Shown here piece after piece: positions 35,176 to 46,470 of a DNA stretch of 64,000 nt; position 1 is the stretch's first letter; each line of letters opens with the position of its first letter. The position numbers and the translations under genes are program-made. The stretch lies in NCBI GenBank assembly GCA_030704615.1, contig CM060731.1, forward strand, positions 19,468,001 through 19,532,000, in the 5' to 3' direction. The notes under the pieces are model-generated. The model saw only the letters and a program-made list of their open reading frames with translations. It searched no databases and was not told the DNA's origin. Source of the DNA: Takakia lepidozioides (lineage: Eukaryota; Streptophyta; Takakiopsida; Takakiales; Takakiaceae).

Positions 35176-36430
35176 ATGACACTGGAGCTCGGTGGCATGG
35201 TGAGACGGACGAGGAGATGGTGCCGGATGGCATGCATCTGCATTTCTGTGTATCTTGGCAAGGGAAGCCAGGTTGGACCTGCAACAGGGATGACTGTAGA
35301 TCAAGTGTCTGAGGACCCTGAGCCAGCAATGAGCAAGGTGGCGCCAAAGATATACATGAGGATTCAGTTGTGTTGGACTACCTCCGCACTGGAGACATGG
35401 CAGCCTGTGACTGCCAAGGAGAGGGATCGGATCCTACAACGAGCCAAGAGGTTCAAGTGGGAGGGGACACACCTGCTCCGAGTGGGAGGATGTCGAGTGA
35501 GGATTGTGCCTCACCCAACACAGCGGGCACGGTTAGTGCGGCATGCCCATGAGGAGTTGGGGCATTTTGGGGTGCGACGCACTCATAGTCTACTGCAGGG
35601 GCAGTATTGGTGGCGTGGTATGCACACAGAGGTGCAACAATTTGTGGCTAGGTGCATGGTGTGTGACAGGGTGCGTGCTTCATTCAACGCCCCTACTCCA
35701 CAATTGCACCCTCTTCCGATCATGGGATTGGGCTACAGGTGGAGTCTTGACTTCGCAGGGCCGTTGCCACTGACCATGCGCCACAACAAGTACGTGTTGG
35801 TGATGGTGGAGCACTTCTCCAAGTGGATTGAATTGGTTCCATTGCCTGATAAGGCTAGTGAGGGAGCTGCGTATGCATTCCTGGATTGTGTGCTTAGCCG
35901 ATTCGGTGCTCCAGCTGAGGGTACTCACGGACCAAGGGAGAGAGAGTTCTTGGGGAAGTTTCAGGCTTTGTGTGACAAGGCCTTGATAGACCACCGCACC
36001 ACTTCTCGGGATCATCTGAGGCCGATGGCTTGGCAGAGAGAGTTGTTCAGACAGTAAAGAGGGGTTTGCCAAGTATGGCTTGCAGAAGGGACACCTAGGA
36101 GATTGGGACCTTCAGTTACCCTGGTTAGCCATGGCTACAGGTTCAGCAAGCAAGCATCACTTGCCTCCTTCTCACCATACTTTCTTCTCTTTGGCCGAGA
36201 GCCGGATTTGCCTACATCCATTCGCAGAGAAGCTGCTACAGTTCTTAACCTTGACGATCCGGACGTGTGGGCACGTGCATGTGAGCAGCGTGCAGAGTTG
36301 TTCAAGAGAGTCATGCCCATGGCTTTCGAGAACCTTGCCATTGCACAACACCGTGATACGTTGAGGTATGCTACCATACGTGGTGGGGGCTATCGTCCTG
36401 GGGTTCGGGAGATTCAACCCTGGTGACTAT
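35176..36430 (+). pseudogene. Ty3/gypsy integrase
   Basis: The N-terminal HHCC zinc domain is seen (HEELGHFGVRRTHSLL ... CMVCDRV, about 35548-35670). The core follows: first Asp in WSLDFAGPLP (near 35749), second Asp in LTDQG (35930-35932, one frame away), Glu in GLAERVVQ (36036-36038, again one frame away). The frame 36103-36426 (YFLLFGREPDLP, RGGGYRPG) leads to the C-terminal domain. Three frameshifts break it. Confidence 0.9.
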
Positions 36431-36787
36431 GTCTATCTGCAGCAGACTGCTCCTACGACCCTGGATGTGACTGCAGAACGTGTTATTTGAGGGTTCGAGA
36501 GTCTTGCCCTCAGGCGTCTTGGTCTTGGAGGGTCGGGATGGCATAACTTGGAAGGACCATGTGCGTAATTGTGTACCATGTCACCTTCCGAATGTCGATG
36601 GCAGGATTGACCCAAACCTGGCAGTGGTATCTGCAGTTTGAGGTGCATGTTGTGTGGGTCTGTTAAAGGGGCAGCCACCATGCTGGTGTGCGATCGATGC
36701 TCTAGAGGTTGGCATATGGGATGCTTGACTCCACCTCTTGAGATGGTTCCAGATGGGGATTGGTTATGTCCACATTGCATTGGATAG
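36424..36787 (+). pseudogene. Integrase C-terminal extension with a PHD finger
   Basis: After NPGDYVYLQQ the sequence gives LPSGVLVLEGRDGITWKDHV and CHLPNVDGRIDPNLAVVSA. A one-base slip leads to a Cys4-His-Cys3 finger at 36641-36787: CMLCGS, MLVCDRCSRGWHMGC, PDGDWLCPHC, then TAG. The spacing and the W before the last CP.C pair are those of PHD fingers, which usually read histone H3 tails. Many Ty3 chromoviruses end in a chromodomain instead. Role here is inferred: targeting of integration to marked chromatin. Confidence 0.85.
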
Positions 36788-37032
36788 TGGGAGTGGATAC
36801 AACCATGGAAGGCTAAAAACGCAAGGCCCAGCTACTAGGAGACCTTGAACACACGAGATCCTGGCTCAAGTTCACAGATTGCAAGACGGCGACTAACGAT
36901 GGGGCTACTCTTGTACCCGGCCCCTTGGTCTATAGAGTTTGAGTACAATAGGGACAGTGATAGAGGACTTAGTACGGCTGTGGATATTACATCTTGTAGC
37001 TATCTGGAGGTAGAGGGACCTATCCACCAGCT

Positions 37033-37619
37033 AGGGGGGCGATTGTGGACTACTTTATTGTGCATATATGTGTGGTGTGGTTTGGACAGCGATGTAGTTG
37101 TGTAGCGATATGTATGCGCACGACAAGCTAAAGGTAAGAATACCCCCCTTTAAGGGAATTTGCAGACGCGTTGCCCGTTGGGTAAAACGCCCCGCCCGCG
37201 TGGCAGGGCGCAGATCTGCGCGTAGCGGTCCAAGTCGTGGACCGCTGCGGTTAACGCCAGCGTCCGCCGGTCCGTCTCAACTTTTGGTTATCCAGCGGGT
37301 AAAGATCCGCACCCTGCTCGCATGCTTCAGGGCCATACGCCTGAGCCACACGGCTGACGTACTTGATCTCAGTACGACTGAAGGTCAGCGCTGGAGCCCC
37401 GCTCCCGTATGTCGTGGCTGGGCCACGGCTGCCTCCACGCTTTTAGTAATCGAGTCCCTACTCTCTAGGCGTAGCACCCGGGCTCCTCCCGGGCTGCTCG
37501 CGACTTTGGGGCAGCTGTTGTCTAGCGAAATTAGCCCGCCCAAATCCCAAGACAAAAAAAATACAACCCACCCTCCCCTAGGCCTCCATGGCTTGCTAGG
37601 GGGGGGGGGGGGGGGGGGG
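37033..37619 (+). repeat. Polypurine tract, candidate 3' LTR start, GC-rich palindromes and poly-G
   Basis: AGGGGGGC (37033-37040) is followed a few bases on by TGTGG (37044), a possible LTR start. From about 37160 the sequence is GC-rich, with a palindrome GCGCAGATCTGCGC (near 37209) and a stem GCGGTCCA/TGGACCGC (near 37225). It ends in a run of about 20 G (37600-37619). LTR identity is not proven because no second copy was found. Confidence 0.45.
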
Positions 37620-39300
37620 AAATTAGCACATAGTGGCCTTATAGTGGCCTTATATCATAGATCCAGCCTACTGGCCTGCCTCTGCCAGAGCTGGCTATAT
37701 TTCAAATTAGTAATCAAACACAAAGATTCTTTCTTCCAACAATGCAAATACAAACCTCTATTGGTGCCCTTCCCAATAGACTATGGGGTTCTTCCCCTTG
37801 TCACTTCTAGACATGAAAATAGTGGGATTCCACAATGCACTCTCATCTTTTGAAGAGCCTAAATCAGATTTTCAACTTCAAGCTTTGCTTGGAAAATAAA
37901 TGAATCACATACACAAATGGTGAAATGGTAAGATAGGACCAACCTTTCTATGCGAGAGTGCTTGGGATGCTCTATCGACTCAAGTAATGGTACTCTATGC
38001 GGCCTCCACTTGGGCTCTCATCCATAAGTCCATACTAGCCCCTCCTACTCGTCCTCAAGTCACTTTCCTCCACATGAAATTGCCCTCTTCCTTCACAAAT
38101 GAAATGGCTCGAAGGCCCACAAGCTAGGCCACTTGCCTCAGCTTACAAGAATCCTACCTAACTAGGGAGCTTTAAGCTCCACTCCCTAGGATCTAGCCCC
38201 TCCTTAAGCCAAAAAACTATCAAGCACTACAACAACAAGCAAGAGGAAACTAAACAAATGAGCTAGATGAAGAATAAGAGACGCCTTGCCCCTCTTTTAT
38301 ACTGTTGTTGGGCCTAATAGACTAATGGAAAATATTCATTAAACTATTGTTTCCTTGGAGGATCTATAATATAATATTCAACATGGATGAAAAATCGTAG
38401 AGGCAAATGAAAGCTGGCTTTTCATCCATCCAATTGGATGATCAGTTGGCGTGAGTTGTCATTTCATCCATCCAGCTCCTCAAGGCGAATTCCAGGATTA
38501 TCCAAGAAGTAGAAATGCAAATAATAGGCCTTGTGAGTGCCGTTGACTCAATAATTCGGCCCCGCTGCTAATCAGCTCCATAAATCACCAAACTTGGTGA
38601 CAAACTATAATTATATATCCCGTATCAGCCTGTAAATTCTCAGCTCCATCGGTGGTAAAAAATTGCACTTCTCGCCATTCGTCGTATTTTCGCTACAGAC
38701 ATATTTGTGGGTTTTTTGGAAATCAAATCCGTGGTGATGGCTCCGGGGTCTTTGACCCTGCCGCTGAGTCATAGGTTGTCCGGAGTCCCATCCAGTTGTC
38801 CCGCACCGCTAACAAATCCACGCTTAGCCGTTTGAAGTCGTCCTGACCTTTTGTCATTTCGATGCGGCCAATTGCTTTGTTGCGATATTTCATCGCTATA
38901 CATGTCGCTTCCACCAAGTGCCAAGCTCCTAGCTGTGTGTTCCTACTGGACTTGAAAAGCGGGAGAAAAGAGAGATCTCAATCTGGGACTGGAACAGTCG
39001 ACCTGTATTGTTTGGACAGGATTAAACTTGTCGTTTCTGGTACCGAATTGGCAGCCTAATCTGCTGTCGATGCAGCTTCCTACGGTCATCTTGACGCCAA
39101 AGTTCCACCCCATGGTCGTCGCAGACACTGTCTAATTTCCTACGTGCTTTACCAACAATTTCCAGACAACTAACAAACTAACCTGTTTTGGAAGTACAAT
39201 GCCAAAACCGCTTGTCTTATGATCAAAAATGATATGAAAAGAAAAGTGTACCAATATATGCATCTACACTTGGAAGCTCATTGTTAAAGATGGGCCAACT
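37620..39300. other. Unassigned DNA
   Basis: No gene family recognised. A 64-codon minus frame (38723-38917) and a 65-codon plus frame (38862-39059) overlap each other and match nothing I know. Confidence 0.35.
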
Positions 39301-39319
39301 CAGTTCAAACCCCACCAGT

Positions 39320-39836
39320 AGGTGCTGCAGGTATCCCCCTTTATTTTAGTTCTCTATATTTCTGGGGTCACCCAAACCATCATCTCTACTTATGGTTTTA
39401 GGGCTCACATTGAGCTTTCAGGTTGCCAATCTCTGGTAGCTCCTGACACCATTGCTCTCCCATGTGCCTCAGTGAGCCCAGCCCGCATTTGTCACTGGTC
39501 CACCCTTGAAAAACTTTTCAACCCCACTGCATCCTGAGGGGCTTCCGTTCTTGCATGGCTGGCAAAAGGAACTTTCGCCCTCATTCGCTTCTCCAACATC
39601 ACATCTTTACATCTTGACCCGACAGAATGGAAATGGAAGTTCGGGGATGACTTCCACCCCCTCTTTGCTTACTCAGCCAAGAGAGGCTACAGGGCACTAC
39701 TCGGGGCAAACCCCCTTAATACCAAATGGGAAGATAAGTGGAGTCACAAAAATTTCAGGGAGGAAAATTGGAAAGACATTTGGTCTCCAATATGGGAAAA
39801 AGCTAAACCAGCTAAGATTAGTGCCGAAAAAACATT
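39320..39836 (+). mobile_element. LINE ORF2 3'-region fragment
   Basis: Reads LDPTEWKWKFGDDFHPLFAY, then SAKRGYRALLGA and FREENWKDIWSPIWEKAKPAK. The same blocks, diverged, occur on the minus strand at 56313-56938 (LDPMEWSWKF, RKGYKVLS, FRNENWPAIW). It is part of the region between RT and the zinc-binding domain of plant L1 LINEs. It ends abruptly where the PPR pseudogene begins. Confidence 0.8.
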
Positions 39837-40231
39837 TGGCATGAATCCACTTTGGATAATGTGAGTGTGCACCTGATTCCAGCTTCCGGACCTTTCATCT
39901 TGATGCACTTAAGCAAAAGACAGACATACGTATCTGAATCTGCTGAAATGCCTCCTTGGGTTAAAGTCTGTAGAGCCTTTGTCAGTCTGCCTGCCTCACA
40001 AAACATCTTCACATGCCTATAAGTGCCAGAAAAGACATTGTGGACTCCCTCTCTTGATCCTCTTCCAGAAGCTGTGGTCATGGTTGAGGTGCCTGATTTT
40101 ATCAACTGTGCCGTTGCAGCTGCTGCCTTTGGCGATGCAACCATGCACCTCTTTGCATCTGGTAATCTGACAGACATCACCTTTTTGCCTCGGTTATCCC
40201 ACCATTGACTGGGGTCAGGAAAGTATTCAGC
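39837..40231 (-). pseudogene. OSB-PDF half-motif joined to a PPR N-terminal fragment
   Basis: On the minus strand, EYFPDPSQWWDNRGKK (first half of an OSB PDF motif, 40180-40231) is followed by a GTGATGT donor-like site. It then runs straight into RLPDAKRCMVASPKAAAA and the PPR-protein start (RLTKALQTLTQGGISADSDT, CIKMKG). The piece ends near 39837 in a frame slip. It is a diverged copy of the 5' part of the DYW-PPR gene at 49.7-52.6 kb. Confidence 0.8.
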
Positions 40232-40256
40232 TAACTATCCAGCTAACTTGCAGAAT

Positions 40257-41024
40257 TCAACTTGGAAATTTAGGGCCAATTCTGATAAGAGGGCAAAACA
40301 GGGTGAAATGTGTTGAAGAAGGTGCTTTCATTAGCAGCGCCTGTCCATTGTGCCGCTGCTGCTGCGGGGCCCCAGTACATTTGGTACAATTCCAGCTCTG
40401 AAGATGTCGCCATGGACCTCTTTCCCCTTTTCCAAAGCTGCCAGGGCAGTGTTCGGATTGACATTTGGTACAATTCCAGCTTTGATGATATCCCCATGCA
40501 CCTCTTTGCCCTTCTCCAGGGCTGCCAGGTTTGCACAAGCATTGCAAATGCACACAAACATGATGTGCTTCCCTCATCATTTGCTCAGAGGTCTCCAAAG
40601 CCTCCATCCCACATCCCTGATGTGCATACCCTGCAAGCATCACACTCCACGACACCACATCTCGTTCAGCTGTAGTGTCGAACACTCCCTTCACATCCTA
40701 GATGCACCCACATTTTGCAAACATGTCCACCAGGGTATTGTTCAGAATGAAATCTGGTACAATTCCAGCTCTAAAGATGTCGCCATGGACCTCTTTCCCC
40801 TTTTCCAGAGCTGCCAGGGCAGTGTTTAGAATGACATTTGTTAAAATTCCAGCTTTGACAATATCCCCATGCACCTGTTTGCCCTTCTCTAGGGCTGTCA
40901 GGCTTGCACGACGCCACATCTTGTTCAGCCATAGTATAGAACACTCCCTTTGCATCCTAGATGCACCCACATTTTGCAAACATGTCCACCAGGGTATTGT
41001 TTCTGGTCCGCCATAGTGGCTCAA
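40257..41024 (-). pseudogene. PPR-repeat pseudogene fragments
   Basis: Broken minus-strand copies of the repeat unit EVHGDIIKAGIVPNV ... MFAKCGCI and VFDTTAERDVVSWSVMLAGY, in several frames with deletions. Order and spacing are scrambled compared with the intact gene, so this is non-functional. Confidence 0.85.
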
Positions 41025-41960
41025 ATGGGGACGAGAGATTACCGGTATGATATACAGAGACTTTAGTCTATGAGTTTGCGTGTTTTATACTGCTTTTGTG
41101 CAATGCTCGACCTTGTGTATTGTTAGTTAATGCTTGACAGTTCATATGTATAGTCTCAATCCCTGCTCCTTCATGGATGTTTTGCTGCATTCTTGTGATT
41201 CACTTACAAAGCAGCCAAAATGATCAATGCCCACTCAGTGATGGCTCCTTCAAGGATGTTTGGCTGCATTCTTCACAAGGACACGAACTTACAATGGTCA
41301 AAGAGGTAGAAGTCTGCCGAGAGATCCAGCGCCCAACAACTTCCTTACTGTAATGCAGACGCAACTGATCTTGAGTCCTTATAAGCGACTGGGACTTGCA
41401 ACAAACGCCCTCAACGCATTAGAGCTCGAGGCAACACATGTGAAAGCCCACATTTGCGGGATGGACAAACTTCTTCACCATGTACATTACGAAAACGCCA
41501 CACCTTTGCGATTGCGGTTGTCCCACCATCGTGAAGGATCTGTAAAAAACTCATACCAGAGCTCCGTGCTGCAAATTCAGGGCCGAGGATGAACCCTAAA
41601 GCAAAACAGGCTGAAATAGGTCGAAGAAGAAGGTGCCCTCACCACATTGTCCATGGAGGATTAGACTGACCATGAACCCAAGAAGACCTCTTGTGTGTGC
41701 TGCTTGTGTATGTAGTCAGGTAATCTCGGATTGGTCTGTGAGAATGACCACGGTGCAGCTAAGCGAGCAGAGATTGAAACACGGCCCGTAAGACCAAGCC
41801 GACTCTCCCAAGAACCTTGTAATCATCACGAAGAATACCAAATCATGGTACTAAGCGGAGCCAAGAGCCCACATTTGCACATAATGCGCCCCTGACGCCA
41901 TAAATGCTTGCAGCAATAGGACATGGGCCTCAATTTGGTCTTCGTCCTTCCCACATCACT
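41025..41960 (-). other. Intergenic DNA with one OSB PDF half-motif
   Basis: At 41503-41566 the minus strand encodes TELWYEFFTDPSRWWDNRNR, the first half of an OSB PDF motif with a following GT donor-like site. The segment about 41640-41850 resembles 53148-53350, so it belongs to the same duplicated family. Nothing else recognised. Confidence 0.65.
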
Positions 41961-42502
41961 TGCTCATTGGTGGTAGATATTGTAAAGTATGTGGTAGGGT
42001 AACTTGAAATGAGCCACAGTGGGTAATCTGTAATGGATTAGAGTAGAGTTCGAATTAGAATCAGGATGCAGAGAAAGGATGAGAGGGTGAGGGCAAGTCA
42101 GTGGAGTGTTGCATCGGACGGGGTGAGAATCGAAAAGTCCAGAGTAGTGTGTTCTCGTACCTTTAAAGTTCATACAGTGGTAGGGAGAGAGAATGGAGAG
42201 AAAACACCTAGGGTCGCAACATGAAGTCCAAAGCTGCAGATTGGGAATGCCGAGCGGGGCCGTGTGCCGGGTATTGCAGTGTGCAGGTCTTGCCATGTCT
42301 GCGAATGTGGGAGAATTGCAGTAGGCCATCTCCATCTTCTGTCACTTGGGGTGGCCGCATTCGTGTGTGTGATGAGATCACAGTATAATTGCCTGTAGAA
42401 GGGGTGGAGCCCATTGGGTTGCTCAGGGTGGCGGGAGGCCAGGAACCGAGTGGCAGTCGTTTCCAAGTTCGCTGCCTGTCCATCCTTTGTAGTTCATAGC
42501 AC

Positions 42503-43504
42503 TTAGATTTTGACCAGGTAGTGCTTGGCATATCCGACCAGAGACTCGCAGTGTGTTGGATGTGTCTTAGGGCCAGTACGCTGGGAAGTAGTTGTGGTGC
42601 TGGTGTTGACTCTCGTCTGATAGTGCTTCTTGATGAACCCCCACCTGTGACTCTCACTATACAAGAGCGCTGGATCGGATGTGTAAACATTCCGCTTCAA
42701 ATTTTGGAGGTCGAAACTGCAGGGCGTATATGAAGTGATGTCGTGTATGTTGGGGAGAGAGCAGCTGATAGTAGTTTCCCCGAAGCTAGGACTGGCCCGG
42801 GCATCCCGCGAGAGCAACAAAACACATAGGATTCGGCAAATGCAAAAGAGATGGGAGTAAACCTGTTTTCCTTGATGAGTGAGCCTGTGAGAGAGAGCCC
42901 CACGGGCCCTGCTGTTGAGAACCCTTATGAAGCCTGCAGTTTTGTAAACAGCCAAAGTTGCGGTGAGCATGAATAAGTTCGTAGCATACGAAAAACCCCA
43001 CAGATGGATCATAAGAAGCGCCGTGTCTCCGTGAGTCTGAACGGGAGGACGTGACGAGGGCTGAGTTGACCACTTGAGCTTGGAGAGAGTGTCGAGGCTG
43101 TATGGCCAATGCGTTTTTGGGTCTTGGTGCGGGAGCTCTTGAGTACTCCGGTATGAAGCAACTGGTGGGACGGGAGGCAGGCTCGTCTGCTCTCGAGCTT
43201 GACTGGGGTTGGAAGAGATGGTGGCTTCACGACCTTTGTGGTGGTTGTTTGTTGGTGGAGCCCGCTCCAAAACCATCAAGAGGAAGCTCAGAAGAAGCGA
43301 AATGAGACAGCCATATAATGTATTGTCAGTGCAGGGAAAAGGGCAGTGAAACCACCCTGTGAAAGCCTTCTGAGCAGCAGCGGAGACCATGGCTGCGGCC
43401 ATGGCTGAATGTAGAGATTCGGACAAGTAGGCGGAAACCATAGTTAAGAGAGCTAAGAAGACGAGAGATCTAGAGATTTGGCGGAACCCTATAATAATAG
43501 TCAT
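42503..43504 (-). CDS. Hypothetical 333-codon ORF
   Basis: I do not recognise this protein. The frame is uninterrupted from an ATG at 43502-43504. Two hydrophobic stretches near the N-terminus (SLVFLALLTMVSAYL and LYGCLISLLLSFLLMVLE) could be membrane helices; the rest is Ser/Thr/Pro-rich. The next ORF in another frame (42208-42690) overlaps its end. About 50 bp upstream, the minus strand reads a GC-rich GGGGGGAGCGGCGCTCCGCC, which looks like the 5' end of a transcription unit or element. It may be a transposon accessory ORF or chance. Confidence 0.3.
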   Translation of the reverse strand: MTIIIGFRQISRSLVFLALLTMVSAYLSESLHSAMAAAMVSAAAQKAFTGWFHCPFPCTDNTLYGCLISLLLSFLLMVLERAPPTNNHHKGREATISSNPSQAREQTSLPPVPPVASYRSTQELPHQDPKTHWPYSLDTLSKLKWSTQPSSRPPVQTHGDTALLMIHLWGFSYATNLFMLTATLAVYKTAGFIRVLNSRARGALSHRLTHQGKQVYSHLFCICRILCVLLLSRDARASPSFGETTISCSLPNIHDITSYTPCSFDLQNLKRNVYTSDPALLYSESHRWGFIKKHYQTRVNTSTTTTSQRTGPKTHPTHCESLVGYAKHYLVKI

Positions 43505-43569
43505 AACTAAAGTTCTGCTAAGACATAGACAAGATCACGGCGGGAGGGCGGAGCGCCGCTCCCCCCCTC

Positions 43570-45110
43570 AAGGTGTCGTTTTTGAGGATGACTGGGAGGA
43601 AGCAATCAACTCAGAATTGAATTCGTTGATGCAAAATAAGACATGGACATTGACTAAGTTGCCAGCTGCAGGGTGTCGAGCCATTGGTTGCAAATGGATA
43701 TTCAAATTGAACTGCAAAGCTGATGGTTCCATTGACAGGTAGAAAACTCGTCTTGTAGCTAGAGGCTATTCACAAGTTCATGGAGTGGACTATAGTGAAA
43801 CATTCTCACCTGTCGTGAAGATTTCGTCTATCAGAGTGTTATTGGTTCTTTCAGCTCAATATAATTATGAAGTTCATCAAATGGATGTGAAGACAATATT
43901 TTTGAATGGTGAGCTCAAAGAAGAGATTTAAATGAGATACCCTAAAGGATATACTCAAAGAAGAAATCTCGTGTGCAAACTGCACAAGAGCTATATGGGC
44001 TCAAACAAAGTTCACGAGCTTGGTATGCCAAGATCGATGCTTATCTTGAAAGTAAAGTTCAAAAGGAGTGTGCATGCAGACTCAAATGTTTATGTGATGA
44101 GGACGAGAGATTCATTTGTGGTCATAGCAATATACGTGGATGACACCATTATTGTTACCAATGATAGTCAAGGCTTACTACCACAAGCCAAAGTTCTACT
44201 AAGTTCAAAGTTTATTATGACTTATATGGGTGAGATTCAGTTCTGCCTTGGTATACAAATTCACAGAGATCGGGTAAATCATACAATTTATATCCATCAG
44301 CACTAGTACATTCAGACCATACTACAGAGATTTAAGTTGGAGTTGCGTAATGCGGTAGCTACTCCTCTTGATGTTGGTTTAAAACTCTCAAAGGACATGA
44401 CACCTATGATTAGGGAAGAAGATGAGGATATGAAGGTTATTTCCTATCAAAGTGCATTTGGGAGTTTAATGTACTGCATGATTTGTACTAGGCCAGACAC
44501 TGAATTTGCCTACTCAGTGGGAGTGATGTCACAATTTCTTTCAAACCCCGGACATACCCATTGGCTAGCGGTAAAATTTTTCGATATATCAGAGGAACGG
44601 ATATCGACATAGTTTATGGCCGAAAAGAGAATCCAAAGTTGGTTGGGTTTACAGATGCAGTTTGGGCAAGAGATATTGATAGTAGAAGATCTACTTCAGG
44701 CATTGCATCTAGCAGGTGGCGTGGTATCTTGGTCTAGCAAACGACAAAATTCAACAGCTCTTTCGTCAAGAGAAGCTAAGTACATGTTAGCTACACAAAC
44801 AAAAAAGGAAGCTGTTTGGTTACGGAAGCTGGAGATTTGGGGCATCTACAGCCACACCCAACAACTCTATATTGTAACCATCAAAGTGCGACTGCATTAA
44901 GTCAAAACCCAAAATAACATTCAAGGACTAAGCACATTGAGGTTCAACATCACTGTTCGGGAGGTTGTAGGCAAAGGAGAAATCAAAGTGATATATTGTT
45001 CTACAGAAGACATGGTTACAGATGTTTTGACAAAAAACCTACCAAAGCCAAAACACATCAAGTGTTCACTTGAACTTGGTGTAATGTCTCCAAAGACATT
45101 GGAAGGTGGG
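43570..45110 (+). mobile_element. Ty1/copia pol remnant (RT and RNase H)
   Basis: Starts inside the RT (WEEAINSELNSLMQNKTWTL, GCKWIFKLNCKADGS) and continues RLVARGYSQVHGVDYSETFS and the catalytic YVDD (IAIYVDDTIIVTND, near 44132). It then enters the connection and RNase H (FGSLMYCMICTRPD, ALSSREAKYM-like block near 44755). Several stops (43741, 43929, 44304) make it dead. Integrase, protease, gag and 5' LTR are missing. Confidence 0.92.
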
Positions 45111-45119
45111 TGAAAGCAG

Positions 45120-45870
45120 GCTACGGTGGCTCAATTTTTGTGTCACAGCACGTGTTTTACAAGACATACTTTGATTCAATTGTACCTTAAAAACAAATTC
45201 TTATTACAATGATAAAATGATACTCACTCTTATGTTTCTAAGCTCTAATCTTTAAATTTTCACCAAGAAATGAAGTTGATTTGTCGAAGTAATGGACTTT
45301 AGAAAATTGCATACGACAGTGTCACAGTCCATAAAAAAATGTGTTGCACTATAAAAAACAAATATGATAAAAGGACTCATATTAGTATTGCTTTCCTCTT
45401 AAAGATACTAAAGTCATATTAGAAAACATCAAAAAAGTGAAATTTATTACTTCTATATATTATTGTGAGCCTCAAAAAACTAATTTTTGGCAAAGTACAT
45501 GAATCCATGGAAACAAAGTTAAAAAATGGACTTGCTTCACTAAAATGTACATTTAATGTAGATGAAGAGTAGCCTGAGTCCCACTATGCGATATAGTCAA
45601 AATATAAAAAATGTGAAATAAAATAAAATAATTAAAATAATGTCTGTTACTAGGAAAAATAATAATAATGCCATGGTGTCTGTTATTGTCAACTTTAGTC
45701 GGTTCATATCTTTCAACATTGATGAATCTATCGACTATAATTTTTCCATAATCATCAAATCAAAATTGTAAAAAAAACCTTGGGACTTCTTGTATAGGCC
45801 AACCGGTGGACTTTTCAGAGCCACCGTAGCTTGCTTTCCCCCAGGTTGAGATTACGTGATTATCTTTCTA
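45120..45870 (+). other. AT-rich region between copia pol and its 3' LTR
   Basis: Noncoding, AT-rich. It ends in a purine-rich tract, AAGAGGGGG, just before the LTR. Confidence 0.5.
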
Positions 45871-45878
45871 AGAGGGGG

Positions 45879-46260
45879 TGTCGGAAAACAGCTCCATATT
45901 CAACGAATCTACAACTTGACTTGTAGATAAAATTAGGGACATTAAAAGTAATTCTTTATTGACATAGGCTTTTGTCTTAAAGTTAAAAGCTAGTCCATTA
46001 TGGAACTACTTAATATATATAGTAAAAGTATGTCTAAAAGGCAAGTCTTTAGTTATTGCTTTTAGCCTAGCTAAAACTATATAAGAAGCTCAGGGTGAAG
46101 CCACAAATGTATGGTTGTTCTTGTGGTGTGCTTCTAGGGTTGGGTGGAGAGCTTCTATACAATCCTCAATTATTGTTCTATCTACGTTTTCAACAAAGAC
46201 ATACCCAAGAAAGAAAGAGAGGGAAATCCCATTGGATTCGATCCTATACGTAACGTCAAC
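45879..46260 (+). mobile_element. Ty1/copia 3' LTR (approximate end)
   Basis: Starts TGTCGGAAAACAGCTCC right after the polypurine tract. It carries a TATA-like ACTATATAAGAAGC near 46075 followed by a probable R/U5 region. A second LTR-head-like copy, TGTTGGAAATGATAGCTC, starts at 46302 and runs about 50 bp. The exact 3' boundary is uncertain. Confidence 0.7.
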
Positions 46261-46301
46261 TACCTTGAACTGTAAAATAGTTTTATGATATTTTTATGGT
46301 A

Positions 46302-46360
46302 TGTTGGAAATGATAGCTCTACATTCAACGAGTCTTCAACTTAAACTATGGTTGGACCGT
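46302..46360 (+). repeat. Second LTR-head fragment
   Basis: Shares the pattern TTCAACGAgTCTtCAACTT with the LTR start at 45879, diverged. It is truncated after about 50 bp. Confidence 0.55.
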
Positions 46361-46470
46361 GGAGACTCTCTATACTAAGTTTTATCACATGTCCTTCCTA
46401 CATTGACAGCTTCAAAAGTTCTGTGTCAATTCAATGGAATGCCAGAGCTCCAGTCGTTAAAAGCAGGTGT

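Larger units (their letters stand above)
29484..37105 (+). mobile_element. Ty3/gypsy retrotransposon remnant carrying a DNA methyltransferase and a PHD finger
   Basis: Order on the plus strand: a possible primer-binding site near 29484-29500 (TACTAGAGCC, weakly like the initiator-Met tRNA 3' end), gag, retropepsin, C5-cytosine methyltransferase, reverse transcriptase, RNase H, integrase, PHD finger and a purine-rich tract (AGGGGGGC at 37033-37040). The protease-RT-RNaseH-integrase order is that of Ty3/gypsy. Many single-base frameshifts make it non-functional as it stands. A candidate 3' LTR start is TGTGGACTAC at about 37044, but I could not find a matching 5' LTR, so outer boundaries are uncertain. 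Confidence 0.9.
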
